From Pantoea rwandensis (GTDB lineage Bacteria; Pseudomonadota; Gammaproteobacteria; Enterobacterales; Enterobacteriaceae): a DNA stretch of 64,000 nucleotides. Both the position numbers and the translations under genes were made by a program. Positions 17,826 to 27,690 of the stretch are shown one piece after another (position 1 is the stretch's first letter; the number at the start of each line of letters is the position of its first letter). The notes beneath the pieces are model-generated. The model was given only the letters and a program-made list of their open reading frames with translations, was not told the DNA's origin and ran no database searches. The stretch covers positions 186,001 to 250,000 of the forward strand of contig NZ_MLFR01000001.1 of assembly GCF_002095475.1 (NCBI RefSeq). Direction: 5' to 3'.

Positions 17826-19277
17826 ATGGAAAAAGAACTTTATATATCGACTAATACGGCGTCCGGTCCGAATAGCGTGACGCGGACTGAACCTTTTGTG
17901 AAGATCATTGCCTTGGTCGCCACCTTAGGCGGTTTATTATTTGGTTATGACACGGGCGTGGTATCCGGTGCGCTGTTATTTATGCGCGATGACCTGCAAT
18001 TAACCCCATTCACCACTGGCCTCGTGACCAGCTCGTTGCTGTTTGGTGCTGCTTTTGGTGCCTTGTTGGCAGGGCATTTCGCCGATGCCATGGGACGCCG
18101 TAAAATCATAATCATGCTGGCGTTTATTTTCGCTCTGGGTGCCGTGGGTTCTGCCTTCGCGCCAGATGTCGTTTCTATGATTGTTTCGCGCCTGTTTCTG
18201 GGAATTGCGGTAGGCGGCGCGGCGGCCACCGTACCGGTCTACATCGCGGAAATCGCGCCTGCCAATAAACGTGGCCAACTGGTCACCCTGCAAGAGTTGA
18301 TGATCGTATCAGGTCAACTGCTGGCCTACGTATCTAACGCCACTTTTAATGAGATCTGGGGGGGAGAACATACCTGGCGCTGGATGCTGGCGATCTCAAC
18401 CGTGCCTGCGGTGCTGTTGTGGCTCGGGATGATTTTCATGCCCGAAAGCCCGCGCTGGCATGTGATGCGCGGGAACACGGGTGAAGCGAGGAAAGTGCTG
18501 GAGAAAACCCGAGCGGCAGACGATGTCGAATGGGAGTTGGAAGAGATTGAAGAGACCATTGAAGAAAATCGCCAGAAGGGTAAAGGTCGACTGCGTGACC
18601 TAAAGACGCCGTGGCTGCGCAAGGTGTTTCTGCTGGGCATTGGTATCGCGGCTATCCAGCAATTGACCGGCGTGAACACCATCATGTATTACGCACCCAC
18701 CATGCTGACGGCGACAGGGTTGAGTAATGATGCGGCACTCTTTGCCACCATTGCCAACGGCGTGATTTCCGTGTTGATGACACTGGTAGGGATTTGGATG
18801 ATTGGTAAAATCGGCCGCCGACCGCTGGTGCTGGTTGGACAGATGGGCTGCACAGCTTGCCTGTTTTTTATTGCCGCTGTGTGCTTCTTCATGCCGGAAT
18901 ATCATGTGGGTGGTGAGGTTAACCTGGTGCGTGCCTATCTGGTGTTAACCGGTATGTTGATGTTCCTGTGCTTCCAGCAAGGTGCGCTTTCCCCGGTGAC
19001 CTGGCTGCTATTATCGGAGATTTTTCCCGCCCGCCTACGTGGGATCTGTATGGGAGGTGCGGTCTTTGCGCTGTGGATGGCTAACTTTGCCATCTCTATG
19101 GCCTTTCCAATTTTGCTCGCCGCTTTCGGACTGGCAGGTGCGTTCCTGGCCTTTGCGATAATTGGCATCGGTGGCTCGATGTTTGTCTTGCGCACCATAC
19201 CGGAAACGCGCGGTCGCAGCCTTGAACAGATCGAACACTACTTCTATGAGTTGTATGACGGTAAGCCATCAAGGTGA
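17826..19277 (+). CDS. MFS sugar porter, probably myo-inositol/H+ symporter (IolT-like)
   Basis: A 483-residue, 12-helix sugar porter. GYDTGVVSGALLF in helix 1, the repeated DxxGRRK/IGRRP loops, VPVYIAEIAP at helix 4 and PESPRW in the central loop are all family signatures. A charged stretch (about 210-255) links the halves. Inositol is inferred as substrate because iolG and an inosose-isomerase-like gene follow on the same strand; arabinose or galactose porters share the same motifs. Confidence 0.88.
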   Translation: MEKELYISTNTASGPNSVTRTEPFVKIIALVATLGGLLFGYDTGVVSGALLFMRDDLQLTPFTTGLVTSSLLFGAAFGALLAGHFADAMGRRKIIIMLAFIFALGAVGSAFAPDVVSMIVSRLFLGIAVGGAAATVPVYIAEIAPANKRGQLVTLQELMIVSGQLLAYVSNATFNEIWGGEHTWRWMLAISTVPAVLLWLGMIFMPESPRWHVMRGNTGEARKVLEKTRAADDVEWELEEIEETIEENRQKGKGRLRDLKTPWLRKVFLLGIGIAAIQQLTGVNTIMYYAPTMLTATGLSNDAALFATIANGVISVLMTLVGIWMIGKIGRRPLVLVGQMGCTACLFFIAAVCFFMPEYHVGGEVNLVRAYLVLTGMLMFLCFQQGALSPVTWLLLSEIFPARLRGICMGGAVFALWMANFAISMAFPILLAAFGLAGAFLAFAIIGIGGSMFVLRTIPETRGRSLEQIEHYFYELYDGKPSR

Positions 19278-19428
19278 CGTGGAACATATTTGAGTGGTGT
19301 TGATGTAAATCACTCAACGTTCACGCAGTGCGGAACAAAAAGATAATTTACTATCAAAACCAGTTAATGCGTTGCAGCAAAACAGAACATCTCTACGTAA
19401 ACGGCTGATTATTATCCCAGGAAAAATC

Positions 19429-20249
19429 ATGACGTACAAAATAAGTAATGACCGTCTCTGTGTTAACCGTAAAATTGCACCAAACTTGAGTGTTAATGCG
19501 TTTTTTAGTTTGGTGAAGGGTTTGGGTTTGAATAAAGTTGAAATTCGCAATGATATGAAAATTGGTAGTGTAACAGACGGCTTGGGTGGCGAAAAAATAC
19601 GTGATCTGGCTCGCCAATATTCGCTTTCAATTGAGACCATTAATGCCGTCTATCCGTTCAACCAATTAACGGATGAAGTGCTAGAAAAGACCCGTTGTTT
19701 ATTAAATGACGCGCGTGAAACGGGAGCAAAAGCATTGGTACTGTGCCCGCTGAATGATGGCACCGATATCTCCGATGAACAGACTGTTGCCGCGCTGAAA
19801 ACTCTTGCCCCCCTGTTTGCGGAATACGGCGTTCAAGGGCTGGTGGAACCGTTGGGCTTCCCACAAAGTTCATTGCGTTCTGCCGCGCTGGCGCAGCAGC
19901 TCATCAAGCAAGCGGCGCGCCATTTAAAATCGTGCTCGATACCTTCCATCACCATCTGTATGAAGGGGCTGAACAGGACTTCGCGGGGGGCGTGGATGTT
20001 AACAATATCGGACTGGTGCACCTCTCGGGTGTGACCGATACGCGTCCTACCGCTGAATTGACCGATGAAGAACGCATCATGCTCAGTGCCGAAGATCTGC
20101 TGAAATCCCGTCAGCAAGTGCAGCGGCTTGAAGAGCTGGGCTACACCGGTGTTTACGCGTTCGAACCTTTCTCGTCAGTGATGGATGCATGGAGCGAAGA
20201 GGATATCGCCCGTGAAATCCGTACCAGCATTGACTACCTGAACCATTAA
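19429..20249 (+). pseudogene. TIM-barrel sugar isomerase/epimerase (IolI/MocC-like), split by a -1 frameshift
   Basis: The first part starts at ATG 19429 (AGGA upstream) and encodes an AP-endonuclease-2-type TIM barrel with metal-ligand-like residues in GLVEPLG. The frame is lost at about 19921-19929. The other frame continues the protein perfectly (IVLDTFHHHLYEGAEQ to IDYLNH). Restoring one base gives 273 residues, normal for the family. The join lies on CAT TTA AAA: a T TTA AAA heptamer in the right phase for a -1 shift. A lost C in GCGCGCC(C)ATTT explains it as well. With iolG next, it may act on inosose. Sequencing error, real mutation and programmed shift are not distinguished. Confidence 0.7.
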
Positions 20250-20281
20250 TTTCACCTGTACAAAGATCGAAGGAACTCATC

Positions 20282-21292
20282 ATGACGCTCAATATTGGTG
20301 TAATCGGCACGGGCGCTATCGGCCGCGAACACATTCGTCGTTGCAGCCAGGTGCTGCAAAATTCACGCGTTGTTGCACTCAATGATATCAACCGTGCTAA
20401 CTGTGAGCAGGTGATTAACGATCTTGGGCTAAAAGCGGAGATCTATGACAATGCCCATGATCTGATTAATGCACCAGATGTGCAGGCTATTCTGGTGACA
20501 TCCTGGGGGCCTACGCATGAAGAGTTTGTGTTGGCGGCTATCAAAGCGCGTAAAGCGGTTTTCTGTGAGAAACCACTGGCGGTCACAGCCCAAGGTTGTA
20601 TGAACATTGTCGAAGCTGAGATCGCGGCAGGTAAAAAGCTGGTGCAGGTTGGCTTTATGCGTCCTTACGACAGCGGCTATCGAGCCTTGAAAAAGGTGAT
20701 TGATAGCGGCGAAATTGGCGAACCTCTGATGCTGCACTGCGCGCACCGTAACCCAGAAGTGGGCGATTCATACACCACCGACATGGCCATCACCGATACG
20801 CTGATCCACGAGCTGGATGTGCTGCGCTGGCTGCTGAAAGATGATTACGTCAGTGCGCAGGTGATTTACCCGCGTAAAACCCGTAAAGCCTCTTCGCATC
20901 TGAAAGATCCGCAGATTGTGCTGCTGGAAACGGCCAAAGGCGCGCGCATCGACGTGGAAATCTTCGTTAATTGCGAATATGGCTATGATATTCAGTGTGA
21001 AGTGGTGGGGGAAACCGGTATCGCCAGTCTGCCTGAACCGATGTCTGTTCAGACCCGCAGCGCGGCAAAACTGTCAACCAGCATTCTGACTGACTGGAAA
21101 AAACGCTTTATTGATGCCTACGACGTTGAACTGCAAGATTTCATCAACAACGTGCTGTCTGGCGATATGACCGGTCCATCAGCCTGGGATGGTTATGCGG
21201 CGGCGGTAGCGGCGGATGCCTGCGTTGCTGCGCAAAACAACGGTGAGATTGTGCCGATTAAAATGCCACCGCGTCCGGCGTTCTATCAATAA
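20282..21292 (+). CDS. iolG: myo-Inositol 2-dehydrogenase
   Basis: A 336-residue Gfo/Idh/MocA oxidoreductase. The NAD motif [12 protein letters not shown] is N-terminal. Lys97 (in CEKPLA), Asp172 and His176 (in DTLIHELDV) fall on the catalytic triad known from B. subtilis IolG, and the C-terminal [17 protein letters not shown] stretch is typical of enterobacterial IolG. It oxidises myo-inositol to scyllo-inosose with NAD+. It lies 32 bp after the frameshifted isomerase gene, with AAGGAA as ribosome-binding site. Confidence 0.92.
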   Translation: MTLNIGVIGTGAIGREHIRRCSQVLQNSRVVALNDINRANCEQVINDLGLKAEIYDNAHDLINAPDVQAILVTSWGPTHEEFVLAAIKARKAVFCEKPLAVTAQGCMNIVEAEIAAGKKLVQVGFMRPYDSGYRALKKVIDSGEIGEPLMLHCAHRNPEVGDSYTTDMAITDTLIHELDVLRWLLKDDYVSAQVIYPRKTRKASSHLKDPQIVLLETAKGARIDVEIFVNCEYGYDIQCEVVGETGIASLPEPMSVQTRSAAKLSTSILTDWKKRFIDAYDVELQDFINNVLSGDMTGPSAWDGYAAAVAADACVAAQNNGEIVPIKMPPRPAFYQ

Positions 21293-21308
21293 TACGATTT
21301 TTAGCAGG

Positions 21309-22205
21309 TTAGCTGCTTAACCAGTGCAGATAATGTCCAGGCCACTCTACAGTGGGTGTGCCTGGTTTACCTAAACCAAACCCGTGACCACCGGTAGCAT
21401 AACGATGCATTTCAACCGGAATATGCTGTTGCTTACATGCTTCAGCCATGATCAGGGTATTGTGCGGATCGGATATGGGATCGTCCTCTGACTGTACCAG
21501 GAAAAACGGCGGTGACTGCGGATTAACATAAGCCTGTACCGACCAGGTTGTATCCGCCTCTAGCGAGGCATTGCTCCCAACCAACACTTTGTGGGTAGAG
21601 GTATGTGAGTAGGGTGGTTCCAGTGTGATGATCGGATAAATGAGTGCGGCGCGTTCAGCGGATGCCGGCAGATTATCTAATGCATCGGTCGCCTGATAAG
21701 AGCGGAAGTCCGGGCGATTGGCCGCCATCCCCAACAGATGTCCTCCAGCAGAAAACCCCAAAACGCTAACATGTTTCTCACGATGACGAACCATACGCAG
21801 TGCGCGTTGCGCATCCTGCAGCGGTGCTAACGCGCCATCTTTCCAGCCTTCCTGTGGCAGTCGGTAGCTCAGTACGTACGCGGTGTAGCCATGAGACGCC
21901 AGCCATTCTGCCGCTGGCCAAGCCTCTTTTCCCATCTCAATGCGTGTGTAGCCACCGCCCGCCGCGATGAGTACCGCCTGCCCATTCGGAGCGACGGGTT
22001 GAAGCACGGTCAACGTGGGCATTGCGATATTGCTTTGCGCTCCCTTGGCAGTGAAATGCATTGCCCCCAGTGGGCCGCCGCCACCGGGTGGTTGTTTCGG
22101 CCACAGCGGGAGAACCACCGGTTTAGCCGTCACAGCCTGGCTTAAACCACTGTGCACGACAAAGGGTAAGAGAGAAAGACAGGTGAGAAAATGGCGACGA
22201 TTCAT
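21309..22205 (-). CDS. Tat-exported alpha/beta hydrolase, acetyl-xylan-esterase-like
   Basis: A 298-residue protein. It begins MNRRHFLTCLSLLPF, a twin-arginine signal (RRxFL) followed by a hydrophobic segment, so it is probably exported folded. The nucleophile Ser lies in GFSAGGH, the acid Asp in SEDDPISD and the His in GGHGFG; GGGYTRIE supplies the oxyanion region. Such enzymes de-esterify acetylated sugars. The ATG at 22205 is preferred to a TTG at 22226, because the signal then sits at the N-terminus. It is convergent with iolG (16 bp between ends). Confidence 0.83.
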   Translation of the reverse strand: MNRRHFLTCLSLLPFVVHSGLSQAVTAKPVVLPLWPKQPPGGGGPLGAMHFTAKGAQSNIAMPTLTVLQPVAPNGQAVLIAAGGGYTRIEMGKEAWPAAEWLASHGYTAYVLSYRLPQEGWKDGALAPLQDAQRALRMVRHREKHVSVLGFSAGGHLLGMAANRPDFRSYQATDALDNLPASAERAALIYPIITLEPPYSHTSTHKVLVGSNASLEADTTWSVQAYVNPQSPPFFLVQSEDDPISDPHNTLIMAEACKQQHIPVEMHRYATGGHGFGLGKPGTPTVEWPGHYLHWLSS

Positions 22206-22278
22206 AGCCGATCCAAGCTGGGTCAAAGTAGGCTATTGAAACAGAAGAATCGGCAGAGAAAATGAAGAAGATGTTCAA

Positions 22279-22626
22279 TTATATGTGCAAACGCGTCATT
22301 TCTTGCTCGGCTAACCACGCGGCTTGAGTGGCAGAGCGTGCGTGGATAGCTCGATGATGGCAATCCAGCGCCGGCCAACCAGCGAGGTCAATACCGAAGA
22401 CATTGCACCAGCCGCACAGGACATAAAGATAGATGTCCGCAATGCTCATCGTCTCACCCAGCAAAAACAGATTGTCCTTTAACGCCGCCTCCATTTTGGT
22501 CTGGTACGTGTAACGGATGCATCGGCTACAGCGGCTGTGAATGCCTTTTGGGATTTTACTGCTCGTACTTTTAAGTGAATCAACGCTTTTCAGTTGACTA
22601 GTTACAACATACTGTAATCTACTCAT
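22279..22626 (-). pseudogene. C-terminal remnant of a glutathione S-transferase
   Basis: From about 22497 to the stop, the frame reads as the C-terminal helical domain of a GST (NLFLLGETMSIADIYLYV, then WPALDCHHRAIHARSATQAAWLAE). The thioredoxin-like N-terminal domain that binds glutathione is absent; the upstream 44 codons are unrelated and Ser/Lys-rich. With half the enzyme missing it is very likely non-functional. Confidence 0.65.
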
Positions 22627-22733
22627 GCAATCACACTGGAAGCTTCAGCGTGAATTTCGCTGTACAGCGGATAATTTTCATTACGAAATTGCCGAAGAAG
22701 ATTAGAAACACCAACGGTGTGGAATCGCAGAGG

Positions 22734-22762
22734 AGAGCAGAGCACATTGGATGCTCTGCTCT
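22734..22762. terminator. Strong hairpin downstream of the oxidoreductase gene
   Basis: AGAGCAGAGCA-CATTGGA-TGCTCTGCTCT is a perfect 11-bp stem 11 bp beyond the minus-strand oxidoreductase stop. No T tract follows on the minus strand, so it may work in RNA 3' end protection or Rho-assisted termination. Confidence 0.5.
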
Positions 22763-22772
22763 GTGCAAAAAT

Positions 22773-23801
22773 TTACAGCGCCACTAACACCACCCCACGC
22801 GCCTTGCCGGAACAGGCATCGGCCAACGCCTGTGGTGCTGAATCTAACCCCTGATAAAGGCTTGATGCAAAGTGTATATCTTGCCAGTCAGGATGCCCAA
22901 GCTGGTCTATCCATCTGTTAAACACTTCTGGATTCTCATCAGCGCTATAGCCCTTAAGCGTGACGCCTTTCACGATCAAGGCAAAGGAGTCGATTTCGAC
23001 TGGCGCGATTTTTGTTGATTGCTTATCTGCCAGTTCGGCCGAAAGGGCACCAAGCAAAACGTAACGAGCATGTTCACGCGCTTGTGACACGGCGGCTTCC
23101 AGCTGTTCACCACCGACAATATCAACAAACACATCAATGCCTTGTGGCGCACTCACCTGCAATTGCGCGGCAATCGTGCCTTTACCACGTTCAATTGTGG
23201 CGTCGTAACCCAACTGTTCACGCATCCAGTGAGCCTTGTCTGCCGAACCCGTGCTGCCTATGAGTTTCGATGCGCCGAGACGGCGTGCGATCTGACCCGC
23301 CATCGAACCAATCGCGCCGGCACCACTGGACACAAATACGGTATCTCCTTTGCGCACCTGAATGCCCTGCGTCAATGCGGCGTAGGCGGTCCATCCGTGG
23401 CCAAGATAGGCCGCCGGGTCATGAATCTCTTTTCCGAGTGCGACACATTGCTGAGAATCAACCGAGGCGAATTCGCGCCAGCCATAGGGATGCATCACAA
23501 AATCACCCGGCGTTAAACCACTCTCAATGGGTGCCTCAATGACTTGACCGATGGCTGCATCGGCTAAGGTGTCGCCGATTTTTAGCGGTGGGAAGGGAAT
23601 GCCTTTTACCTCTTCGGCTTCTACGCTCATCATCAGACGCGTTGAGATGGAAACACGAAACCAACGATTTTTCACCAGCACCTTATCTGCTTGAGAAGCA
23701 GGCAAGGGAAGCTCAACCAGAGCAAAGTTGTTTTGGTTGGGCATGCCATTGCTGCGCTGGCGTAAACGAATTTCCCTGTTGTGAATATTTTCAGGTAACA
23801 T
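22773..23801 (-). CDS. NADP-dependent zinc-free MDR oxidoreductase (CurA/YncB-like)
   Basis: A 342-residue medium-chain dehydrogenase without zinc cysteines. The NADPH motif lies in VSSGAGAIGSMAGQIARRLGAS (about 155-175), and NREIRLRQR near the N-terminus is typical of the leukotriene-B4-dehydrogenase/CurA branch. It would reduce C=C bonds of enones such as 2-alkenals or curcumin. The ATG at 23801 has GAGGAAAAC upstream. It is divergent from a tetR gene across a 56-bp region with two operator-like repeats, so it is probably the repressor target. Confidence 0.88.
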   Translation of the reverse strand: MLPENIHNREIRLRQRSNGMPNQNNFALVELPLPASQADKVLVKNRWFRVSISTRLMMSVEAEEVKGIPFPPLKIGDTLADAAIGQVIEAPIESGLTPGDFVMHPYGWREFASVDSQQCVALGKEIHDPAAYLGHGWTAYAALTQGIQVRKGDTVFVSSGAGAIGSMAGQIARRLGASKLIGSTGSADKAHWMREQLGYDATIERGKGTIAAQLQVSAPQGIDVFVDIVGGEQLEAAVSQAREHARYVLLGALSAELADKQSTKIAPVEIDSFALIVKGVTLKGYSADENPEVFNRWIDQLGHPDWQDIHFASSLYQGLDSAPQALADACSGKARGVVLVAL

Positions 23802-23826
23802 CACGGTTTTCCTCGATATGTGAGTG

Positions 23827-23862
23827 AATACTCGTATTATCGTTCGGAGGTACACTGATGAA
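23827..23862. promoter_or_regulatory. Two operator repeats between the oxidoreductase and tetR genes
   Basis: AATAC-TC-GTATT (23827-23838) is a perfect inverted repeat, and AATAC-TC-GTGTT (23851-23862) is a near copy starting 24 bp later, over the first codons of tetR. Placement between divergent promoters suggests binding sites of the TetR protein controlling both genes. About two helical turns separate them, so both dimers would lie on one face. Confidence 0.6.
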
Positions 23863-24496
23863 TACTCGTGTTACGGACCCCGCGCGCTCGATGCGCAAAG
23901 CTCCGCGCCAGCGGCGCTCACAAGTGATGGTGGATGTGATTTTGCAGGCGGCGGCTCGCGTCCTGGCAAAGAATGGCTGGTCAAAATTTAACACCAACGA
24001 AGTTGCGCGCATCGCGGGTGTCAGCATTGGTTCGCTTTATCAATATTTCCCCAACAAGTTGGCGCTGGCTGAGGCGATTCGTCAGCAACATCTTGATGCG
24101 ATTCTGCAGGTTCTTGCGGCAGCAACGATTGAAGAGGGGGGTCTGACCAAGCGGATTGAACGCTTAGTTGACGGGGTAATTGCCGTGCATTTGATCAATC
24201 CCAGTCTGCATCGGGTTTTACTGGATGAGGTGCCACTCTCTGAACGCAGCGCACATGAAGATTTTGAACAGCGCTACGCACAATTTTATCGACAGTTTGT
24301 CGAACAAAATTTACAGGCAGATGAGATTCGCACGGCGATTGCGGCCAAAGTATTGGCTTCTGCTGTAGAAGGCGTGGTGCATGATGCTTCCAGGCGCAAT
24401 GAGCTCAACTCGAATGAATTAAAACAGGAATTGCAGAGGTTGATACACGCCTATCTGGAAAGCAAACAGGGTGACAAGATTGCCACCCCAAAATAA
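23858..24496 (+). CDS. TetR-family repressor
   Basis: 212 residues. The HTH is at about 30-65 (FNTNEVARIAGVSIGSLYQYFPNK) and is followed by an all-helical ligand domain. GGAGG precedes the ATG. It is divergent from the CurA-like reductase and likely represses it until an enone or similar ligand binds. The gene ends four bases before the convergent betA stop. Confidence 0.88.
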   Translation: MNTRVTDPARSMRKAPRQRRSQVMVDVILQAAARVLAKNGWSKFNTNEVARIAGVSIGSLYQYFPNKLALAEAIRQQHLDAILQVLAAATIEEGGLTKRIERLVDGVIAVHLINPSLHRVLLDEVPLSERSAHEDFEQRYAQFYRQFVEQNLQADEIRTAIAAKVLASAVEGVVHDASRRNELNSNELKQELQRLIHAYLESKQGDKIATPK

Positions 24497-24500
24497 ACGC

Positions 24501-26180
24501 TTAGGCGCGCTTCGGCTCGCCACGAACCGGCAGGTCACCCGCAACAAAATAATCCGCTTTGCTGCGCGCTAATGGCTCACGACCTCGAATATTATCCGCG
24601 ATCTTTTCACCAATCATAATGGTGGTGGCATTGAGGTTGCCGGTGATGATCAGCGGCATAATAGAAGCATCGACTACGCGCAATGCTTGTAATCCGTGAA
24701 CACGACCTTCGCCATCGACAACCGCCATCTCATCACTGCCCATTTTGCAGGTACCGCAAGGGTGATAGGCGGTTTCACCGTGATTACGCACAAACTCATC
24801 CAGCTGCTCATCAGTTTGGCAATCCAAGCCTGGGCTGATTTCTGCGCCACGATATTTATCCAGCGCAGGCTGGTTGATAATCTGACGCGTGATGCGGATA
24901 GCATCGCGGAACTCATGCCAGTCCTGCTCATGTGCCATGTAATTGAACAAAATGGCAGGATCGCGACGTGGATCGCGTGACTTAATGCGCACGTGACCGC
25001 GGCTAGGTGAACGCATTGAACCCACATGGCACTGGAAGCCATGGGCTTCAACCGCATTCGAGCCATTGTAGTTAATCGCCACCGGCAGGAAGTGATACTG
25101 AATATTTGGCCAAGTAAACTCTTCTCGACTGCGGATAAATCCACCGCCTTCAAATTGGTTACTGGCACCGATACCCGTGCCGTTAAACAGCCACTCGGCA
25201 CCAATCTTCGGTTGGTTATACCATTTCAGTGCAGGATAGAGCGAAACCGGTTCTTTGCACTCATACTGCAAGTACATTTCGAGGTGGTCCTGTAGGTTCT
25301 CACCCACGCCAGGCAAGTCATGCACTACCGGAATTTCAAATTTCTCCAGCAGCTCTGCTGAACCCACACCTGAGCGCTGCAAAATCTGTGGTGAGGCGAT
25401 TGCACCAGCACACAGTAATACTTCACGTCGCGCATGCACCTGATGTGAGGTATTGCTACCGCCTTGTAAGTACTGCACGCCCACTGCACGTTTACCTTCA
25501 AACAGAATGCGGTCAGTAGTCGCATGGGTCACGATTTTCAGGTTCGGACGCACTTTTGCGGTATCAAGATAGCCGCGTGCGGTACTGGAACGGCGACCTT
25601 TTGGCGTCACAAAACGATCCATCGGGCCAAAACCTTCCTGCTGATAACCGTTCAGATCTTCCGTGCGCGGATAGCCCGCCTCCACGCCGGCTTCAATCAT
25701 CGCCGCGAACAGTGGATTGTTATCAGGTTTACAGGTGGTGATGCTCACCGGGCCTTCGCTGCCGTGGTAATCATTGGCGCCAATATCGCGCGTCTCTGAT
25801 TTGCGGTAGTAGGGCAGGCAATCCAGATAACTCCAACTTTCTAAGCCGGGCTGCTGTGCCCAGTTATCGAGATCCATGGCGTTACCTCGGATGTAACACA
25901 TACCGTTGATCAGCGATGATCCGCCCAGCCCTTTACCGCGTCCGCACTCCATGCGGCGATTGTTCATGTGCGGTTCTGGCTCAGTTTCATATGCCCAGTT
26001 GTAGCGTTTGCCCTGTAAAGGGAACGCCAGTGCCGCAGGCATTTGGGTACGGAAATCGAAGCGGTAGTCAGGACCACCGGCTTCTAATAGCAGCACGTTT
26101 ACGCTGCTGTCTTCGGTCAGTCTTGTTGCCAAAACGTTCCCTGCGGATCCGGCTCCGATAATGATGTAATCAAATTCCAT
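24501..26180 (-). CDS. betA: Choline dehydrogenase
   Basis: A 559-residue GMC flavoprotein (E. coli BetA has 556). The N-terminal FAD motif is [35 protein letters not shown] is the GMC signature, and the active-site His lies in [13 protein letters not shown]. It oxidises choline to betaine aldehyde and on to betaine at the membrane. It is third in betI-betB-betA, 25 bp after betB, with GAGGAG before the ATG. Confidence 0.95.
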   Translation of the reverse strand: MEFDYIIIGAGSAGNVLATRLTEDSSVNVLLLEAGGPDYRFDFRTQMPAALAFPLQGKRYNWAYETEPEPHMNNRRMECGRGKGLGGSSLINGMCYIRGNAMDLDNWAQQPGLESWSYLDCLPYYRKSETRDIGANDYHGSEGPVSITTCKPDNNPLFAAMIEAGVEAGYPRTEDLNGYQQEGFGPMDRFVTPKGRRSSTARGYLDTAKVRPNLKIVTHATTDRILFEGKRAVGVQYLQGGSNTSHQVHARREVLLCAGAIASPQILQRSGVGSAELLEKFEIPVVHDLPGVGENLQDHLEMYLQYECKEPVSLYPALKWYNQPKIGAEWLFNGTGIGASNQFEGGGFIRSREEFTWPNIQYHFLPVAINYNGSNAVEAHGFQCHVGSMRSPSRGHVRIKSRDPRRDPAILFNYMAHEQDWHEFRDAIRITRQIINQPALDKYRGAEISPGLDCQTDEQLDEFVRNHGETAYHPCGTCKMGSDEMAVVDGEGRVHGLQALRVVDASIMPLIITGNLNATTIMIGEKIADNIRGREPLARSKADYFVAGDLPVRGEPKRA

Positions 26181-26205
26181 TAGTCGCTCCTCAGGTTAAG
26201 CTCAA

Positions 26206-27677
26206 TTAAAATACGGACTGAAAACGGGTTAATTCGACCTGCACTGATTTCACCTGGGTGTAATTTTGCAGTGTCATCAGGCCATTCTCACGGCCAATTC
26301 CCGAATGCTTGTAGCCACCCACAGGCATCTCGGCGGCAGATTCGCCCCAGGTGTTGATCCAGCAAATACCCGCTTCAATCTGGTGAATCACACGATGTGC
26401 GCGGTTAAGATCTTGCGTTACCACACCGGCAGCCAGACCGAAATCGGTGGCATTGGCGCGGCGCACCACTTCTTCTTCGCTCTCGTAGGTCAGGATTGAC
26501 ATCACTGGCCCAAAGATCTCTTCACGTACAATAGTCATCTCATCACGCAGTCGGTGAACACAGTAGGTTCAACCCAGGCACCGTTATCAAAATCCGCGCC
26601 GCTCAGACGTTGACCGCCACACAGCAGACGAGCGCCTTCTTTAAGGCCGGTTTCGATGTAGCGCATCACGTTATCGCGATGTGGGAAGCTCACCAGCGGG
26701 CCAAAGTTAGTGGCCGGGTCGTTGACATCACCAGCTTTGATGCGCGCCACGCGCTCGGCGATTTTTGCTTCAAAGGTGGCCTGGAATTTGGCAGGGATGA
26801 ACACGCGCGTGCCGTTGGTGCACACCTGACCAGAGCTGTAGAAGTTCGCCATCATGGCAATATCAGCGGCCAGATCGAGGTCGGCATCTTCAAAGATGAT
26901 CAGCGGAGATTTACCGCCCAGTTCCATGGTCACTTCTTTCAAGGTTGAACCTGCGGCATTGGCCATCACTTTTTTGCCACTGGCCACGCCACCGGTGAAA
27001 GAGACTTTGTCGATGCCAGGATGGTCAGTAAGCAACTGACCGGTTACCGCACCGCGGCCGTTTAACACGTTGAAGACACCAGCTGGCACACCGGCTTCGG
27101 TGTAAATTTCAGCCAGTTTCAGTGCGGTGAGGGGCGTCACTTCGCTTGGTTTGAAGATCATGGCGTTACCGGCCGCCAGTGCAGGCGCGGACTTCCACAG
27201 GGCAATCTGAATCGGGTAGTTCCATGCACCGATGCCCGCGACCACACCGAGCGGTTCGCGGCGGGTGTAAACGAAAGCGGTGTCACGCAGTGGGATCTGT
27301 TGGCCTTCCAAGGTCGGAATCAGACCGGCGTAATACTCCAGTACATCGGCACCGGTCACGATATCGACATACAGGGTTTCGCTCAGGGGTTTACCGGTAT
27401 CGAGGGTTTCAAGCGCGGCTAATTCGTCATTACGTTCACGCAGAATATCAACGGCACGACGCAGAATGCGCGAACGCTCCATTGATGTCATCGCTGCCCA
27501 GACTTTCTGGCCTTTTTGCGCGGCAGCAACTGCACGATCAACATCAGCGCGCTCCGCTTCATGAACTTCGGCCAGTACTTCGCCATTCGCAGGGTTGATG
27601 GTCTGGAACGTATTACCTGCGGCAGCGGGCACTAATGCGCCATCGATGTACAGGTGCTGCTCGGTGAATCGGGACAT
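26206..27677 (-). pseudogene. betB: Betaine aldehyde dehydrogenase, interrupted by a 1-bp frameshift
   Basis: The first frame runs from ATG 27677 (AAGGAG upstream) through the catalytic Glu (MELGGKSP) and Cys (SSGQVCTNG), then turns to VMR-stop. The next frame continues as [12 protein letters not shown] to the normal C-terminus. One added C at 26546/26547 (TGC-GTG read as TGC-CGT-G) restores the conserved DCRDEMT and gives 490 residues, the exact E. coli length. As read, the protein lacks its last 109 or so residues, including the oligomerisation strand. Everything else is intact, so this is a very recent mutation or a sequence error. The normal role is NAD-dependent oxidation of betaine aldehyde to glycine betaine. 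Confidence 0.88.
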
Positions 27678-27690
27678 AGTTTCTCCTTCC

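Noticed and set aside
19932-20249. Independent gene starting at GTG
   Set aside because: It continues the TIM barrel of the preceding frame and has no own ribosome-binding site; it is the second half of one gene.
26206-26538. Independent small dehydrogenase gene
   Set aside because: It is the C-terminal part of BetB; one added base restores a normal 490-residue protein.
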